Position numbers and translations under genes: made by a program | Assembly (NCBI RefSeq): GCF_001435975.1 | Contig: NZ_AYYR01000074.1 | Coordinates: 1-37,025, forward strand | Direction: 5' to 3' | Length of the DNA stretch: 37,025 bases | Origin: Secundilactobacillus collinoides DSM 20515 = JCM 1123 | GTDB lineage: Bacteria > Bacillota > Bacilli > Lactobacillales > Lactobacillaceae | The notes under the pieces: generated by a model | The model's input: only the letters and a program-made list of their open reading frames with translations | Databases searched by the model: none | What the model was told of the DNA's origin: nothing | Shown: positions 34,612-37,025 of the stretch, piece by piece | Layout: every line of letters starts with the position of its first letter | How positions within the stretch are numbered: the stretch's first letter is position 1

Positions 34612-35082
34612 TTAAAAATAGATCGTATAATTTTTTTTAGTTTTAAAAGCGGTATACACATCGCCGACCGCAGTGGACGTTTTACCTTTTTTCAGCGTTT
34701 TGTCAGATAAACCATCAACGGCTAGTGCTGTTTGATATTTTCCACTGACTTTCACTTTGCCGGGATTAAAGCCAATTGATATACCAGTGCCATTTGAACT
34801 CCAGATGTAATAGGCTTTCTTGAATTTAACTACCCGTAGGCTCTTGGCAGAGTAGTGGTGTTCCTTTTTGGTTTCAAACGCGGTCACAAGTGTTTCTGTC
34901 AACGTGTGCGTGGTGAGCTTGTATTTATCATAGCCTTCACCCTTAACGTAGAAATACCAAGTACCGCGTAACGTTTTTGGAATCGTGTTTGTCGTTTTGG
35001 CAGCCTGTGCTGTTATCGGGATGAAAAGGGCGAACCCGGCGGCGAAGGCAGTGATCAATAATAAATGACGATATCGCTTCAA
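34612..35082 (-). CDS. Small secreted protein of unknown function
   Basis: A 156-aa protein with an N-terminal signal peptide (KRYRHLLLITAF, hydrophobic core, cleavage after TAQA). The mature part of about 125 residues is rich in Lys, Thr and Tyr (LRGTWYFYVKGEGYDKYKLT), like small lipocalin-type extracellular proteins common in lactobacilli. AGGGGG lies 8 nt before a TTG codon at 35080-35082, so a TTG start giving MKRYRH is preferred over the TTG at 35100, which overlaps the ribosome site. The function is unknown. It has no anchor motif, so it is probably released. Confidence 0.7.
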   Translation of the reverse strand: MKRYRHLLLITAFAAGFALFIPITAQAAKTTNTIPKTLRGTWYFYVKGEGYDKYKLTTHTLTETLVTAFETKKEHHYSAKSLRVVKFKKAYYIWSSNGTGISIGFNPGKVKVSGKYQTALAVDGLSDKTLKKGKTSTAVGDVYTAFKTKKNYTIYF

Positions 35083-35326
35083 AGTGATGTTCCCCCTCAA
35101 CCCTAAAAGGTTTTAGGTTCAATATAGCACGAAACAGTTGAGATTTAAAAAGGAAATTTAGCGGGTTTAGTAAATGAGGTCTGACGCATAGGCTCGTGAG
35201 CATTTTTTGCCAAAGATCAATAGAGGGACGTCACTTAGCCCGGCAACAGTGAAATCGTTATTTCCTATCAATCAATGAAAGAGTGGTAGGCTAGATCATA
35301 GTGAGATAGATAGGGGGACATCATAG

Positions 35327-35692
35327 ATGATGGTAACAGTTGGATTGATCATTGCCGGATTATTGGGCATTTTACACTTAGTGATCGCATATTTAGAAAT
35401 GTTTGCGAAACCAGAAGCACAGGCCAACGCTTTTGATATGAAAATGGCCTTTGTTAAACAGCCTGAGGCGCAGGTGGCCCTTAAAAATCAGGGCATCTAC
35501 AACGCGGCATTGGGGCTGCTTTTCTTACTGGGATTCGTGATGTTTGCGGGTCACGCCCAAATTATATTCTATGAATTATTAAGTTTGTTTGTGATTCTTG
35601 TTGGGCTCTATGGTGGTGCTACTGTCACCAAAAAGATTTATTTAATTCAGGCGTTGCCGGGGGCTATAACGTTGTTGTTATTATTCTTATGA
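35327..35692 (+). CDS. DUF1304 family membrane protein
   Basis: A 121-aa protein with four predicted membrane helices (about 4-24, 60-78, 80-97 and 101-120). The N-terminal half (HLVIAYLEMF, then FVKQPEAQVALKNQGIYNAALGLLFL) matches the DUF1304 pattern. AGGGGG precedes the ATG. It appears to be a single gene with its own terminator. The function of the family is unknown. Confidence 0.82.
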   Translation: MMVTVGLIIAGLLGILHLVIAYLEMFAKPEAQANAFDMKMAFVKQPEAQVALKNQGIYNAALGLLFLLGFVMFAGHAQIIFYELLSLFVILVGLYGGATVTKKIYLIQALPGAITLLLLFL

Positions 35693-35695
35693 TTC

Positions 35696-35740
35696 AAAAA
35701 AGGCTTATGTGGGAAATTCAAACCCAGATAAGCCCTTTTT
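35696..35740. terminator. Terminator after the DUF1304 gene
   Basis: AAAAAGGCTTAT and ATAAGCCCTTTTT pair around a GTGGG/CCCA-containing top, with A and T runs on both sides, so it could work in both directions. Confidence 0.85.
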
Positions 35741-35784
35741 GATTCAATGGTGCAGCAGTTCCCCCAAGAAGGCAACTCAAAACG

Positions 35785-35915
35785 GCCAGCAAACTCGAGG
35801 CGAAACACCTCAGCGGCGAGTTGCACCAGGTTCTATGATGCAAGAAAAGGGGTTCTAAAAGTCGCGGCGTGAACCCTGGCAGATTTCTCAATAGCGGGTA
35901 TATTGCCGCGAGCAC
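35785..35915. other. GC-rich structured intergenic segment, possible pseudoknot RNA
   Basis: In a gene-free stretch, AACTCG/CGAGTT (35792-35797, 35817-35822) closes one hairpin. GGGTTC (35850-35855) pairs with GAACCC (35871-35876), and CGCGGC in its loop (35863-35868) can pair with GCCGCG (35905-35910), the topology of an H-type pseudoknot. CCAGGTTC (35826-35833) can compete for GAACCCTGG (35871-35879). No promoter is obvious. Confidence 0.4.
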
Positions 35916-36008
35916 CACCTTTCCATACGATTAGCGTACCAATAATTTAGAACACTTGTCTTGTAAGATGCACTTTATTTTGTGGATTTTGTAACCGCTT
36001 TAAAAGAA

Positions 36009-36041
36009 AATGACATTCGTGTCATTAAATTTGGCCAAATT
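36009..36041. promoter_or_regulatory. Two adjacent palindromes upstream of the ECF S-component gene
   Basis: AATGACA-TTCG-TGTCATT (36009-36026) and AATTTGGCCAAATT (36028-36041) are perfect inverted repeats separated by one base. They lie just before a weak candidate promoter (-10 TATCCT, 36066-36071) and may be operators. Confidence 0.45.
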
Positions 36042-36075
36042 GCTTTTTTCTCAGGTGAAAAGTGCTATCCTTTAC

Positions 36076-36138
36076 AAATGAACAAGTTATCGTTGGGGTC
36101 GTTAGCCTATCGTTACGGTACAGTGGGCTTGTTCATTT
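36076..36138 (+). ncRNA. Structured leader of the ECF S-component gene (candidate cis-regulatory RNA)
   Basis: AAATGAACAAG (36076-36086) and CTTGTTCATTT (36128-36138) form a perfect 11-bp stem enclosing 41 nt with two TATCGTT copies. It begins just after a possible -10 element, so it could be the first structure of the mRNA. It ends about 30 nt before the ribosome site. I cannot match it to a known riboswitch class (TPP, FMN, preQ1 and THF consensus features not seen). Confidence 0.5.
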
Positions 36139-36181
36139 ATGGGTGCTCATTATCGATATCTAAAAAAGGAAGTGAACCATC

Positions 36182-36772
36182 ATTAAAACACGAAGTAATG
36201 CTTATCGAGTCAGCTTGTTAGCCCTGTTTATTGCCATTGTTATTATTCAAACGGTTGTCCCATTCTTAGGGTATATTCCGGTGGGACCATTCAGTATCGT
36301 TACAATTCAGGCCACAACAGTCATTGCCAGTGTTACCATTGGAACAAAAGAAGGCACGATTGTCGGCCTTGTTTGGGGGCTGACGGACTGGATCCGGGCT
36401 TTTGCTTGGCCGACAAGTCCGTTGGCCGTTTACGTGCTGGTTAACCCCCTGGTTTCTGTTGTACCACGGGTTTTGGTGGGCCTCATTGCTGGTTGGCTGT
36501 TCTACTGGCTGGCACGAAGGGGTACTAAGACGTGGCATTTAGCTTTAACCGGTGTGGTTGGCGCGCTGGTCAATACCATTTTCGTGCTTGGTTTTATGGC
36601 TTTGCTGTATCAATTCCATATGGTGCCACTGGCGAAATTAAACATTGCTAAACTGATGCCTTGGTTGCTTGGTGTCATGGCGACAAATGGGATTCCGGAA
36701 GCAATTATGTCTGGGATTTTGGTTCCGATCATCGGACAGCCCCTGCGGCATTTAATGGAGAGAATCAGTTAA
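36182..36772 (+). CDS. ECF transporter S component (vitamin-type substrate-binding membrane protein)
   Basis: About 196 aa with five or six hydrophobic helices (LLALFIAIVIIQTVVPFLGYIP, then GPFSIVTIQATTVIASVTIG, and so on), typical of ECF-family S proteins that bind a vitamin or similar cofactor and work with the shared EcfA-EcfA'-EcfT module. No module genes are nearby. The frame has no ATG where expected: AAGGAAGTGA (36167-36175) is followed by ATC or ATT (36179 or 36182) and then KTRSNAYRVS, the usual basic N terminus of the family; the next possible start is TTG 36215, without a ribosome site. I list the ATT start. The substrate cannot be told. Confidence 0.75.
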   Translation: MKTRSNAYRVSLLALFIAIVIIQTVVPFLGYIPVGPFSIVTIQATTVIASVTIGTKEGTIVGLVWGLTDWIRAFAWPTSPLAVYVLVNPLVSVVPRVLVGLIAGWLFYWLARRGTKTWHLALTGVVGALVNTIFVLGFMALLYQFHMVPLAKLNIAKLMPWLLGVMATNGIPEAIMSGILVPIIGQPLRHLMERIS

Positions 36773-36819
36773 TAGGTTGTACAAAAAATGATATGGTGAT
36801 ATGAAAATTGAGATACGCT

Positions 36820-36866
36820 GCCTTAAGTGGTTTGTTCGTTGGACGGATGACCAGTTGAGGCTTTTT
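36820..36866 (+). terminator. Probable terminator after the ECF S-component gene
   Basis: GCCTTAAGTGGT and ACCAGTTGAGGC pair with one wobble and one mismatch and are followed by five T. The remaining sequence to 37025 shows no convincing gene. Confidence 0.55.
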
Positions 36867-37025
36867 GTTTGGCGTGTATTTTAGGGTAGGCTGGGTCAGG
36901 CATGTGGAGGGGTATTGCTCTAATGGTGTTATTGATATAGAGGTTCGCTCTTGGGGGGTGACTTTTTGGTTGCTGAAAGGTGCGGACTTACGCTACAAGT
37001 CTTACTTTTCTTACGTTGACTGAGG

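Noticed and set aside
35850-35880. tRNA-like TpsiC sequence (GGGTTC)
   Set aside because: No acceptor, D or anticodon arms can be drawn around it.
35982-36221. 79-codon open frame upstream of the ECF gene
   Set aside because: It crosses palindromes, the possible promoter and the leader stem, has no recognisable domain, and overlaps the true gene start.

Overview
The window is a chromosomal segment of a Gram-positive lactic acid bacterium, most likely a member of the Lactobacillaceae. The evidence is two LPXTG surface proteins with KxYKxGKxW signal peptides, strong AGGAGG-type ribosome sites, a T-box leader, CcpA-type cre boxes and a complete lactate racemase (lar) cluster. I cannot fix the genus from sequence alone.

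Layout. 1-6721: a very large cell-wall subtilase gene in AT-rich DNA, lying between an IS30 end (1-54) and an intact IS30 element (5551-6721) in inverted orientation; it looks like an imported cassette. 6720-8715: galU and a convergent 3-hydroxyacyl-CoA dehydrogenase-like gene sharing a bidirectional terminator. 8885-13131: a decayed regulatory patch (LysR fragment, broken XRE gene), then a flavoprotein reductase with two FMN-attachment domains behind a cre box, and a MerR regulator. 13456-17421: an LPXTG adhesin with a MucBP repeat. 17653-18328: a tandem array of hairpin units between the adhesin and larR. 18316-25262: larR, divergent from larA-larB-larC-larD-larE and a NiCoT nickel permease. 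This cluster makes the nickel-pincer cofactor, loads nickel, moves lactate and interconverts D- and L-lactate. 25330-30940: a small zinc-ribbon-like protein, a membrane glycerophosphodiesterase, and a T-box-controlled peptide-binding lipoprotein with an M20 amidohydrolase. 31170-34153: a MarR regulator and divergent SDR and NmrA-type oxidoreductase genes, with a 22-bp palindromic operator that recurs 1.7 kb away in front of a decayed locus. 34612-36772: a small secreted protein, a DUF1304 membrane protein, and an ECF-transporter S component behind a structured leader.

The strongest unexplained signal is the array at 17653-18328. It holds two 104/105-bp units and three 174-bp units. The long units carry a 97-nt multi-stem hairpin in which the middle copy differs from its neighbours by paired, compensatory changes in three separate stems. 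The last repeat runs into the final codons of larR. Other points of interest are the inverted IS30 flanks of the protease, the duplicated operator with its lost gene, a possible pseudoknot region and an 11-bp leader stem before the ECF gene, the lack of a canonical start in that gene, and an unsplit larC.

Limits: no database search, folding program or codon statistics were run. Family names rest on motifs read by eye.
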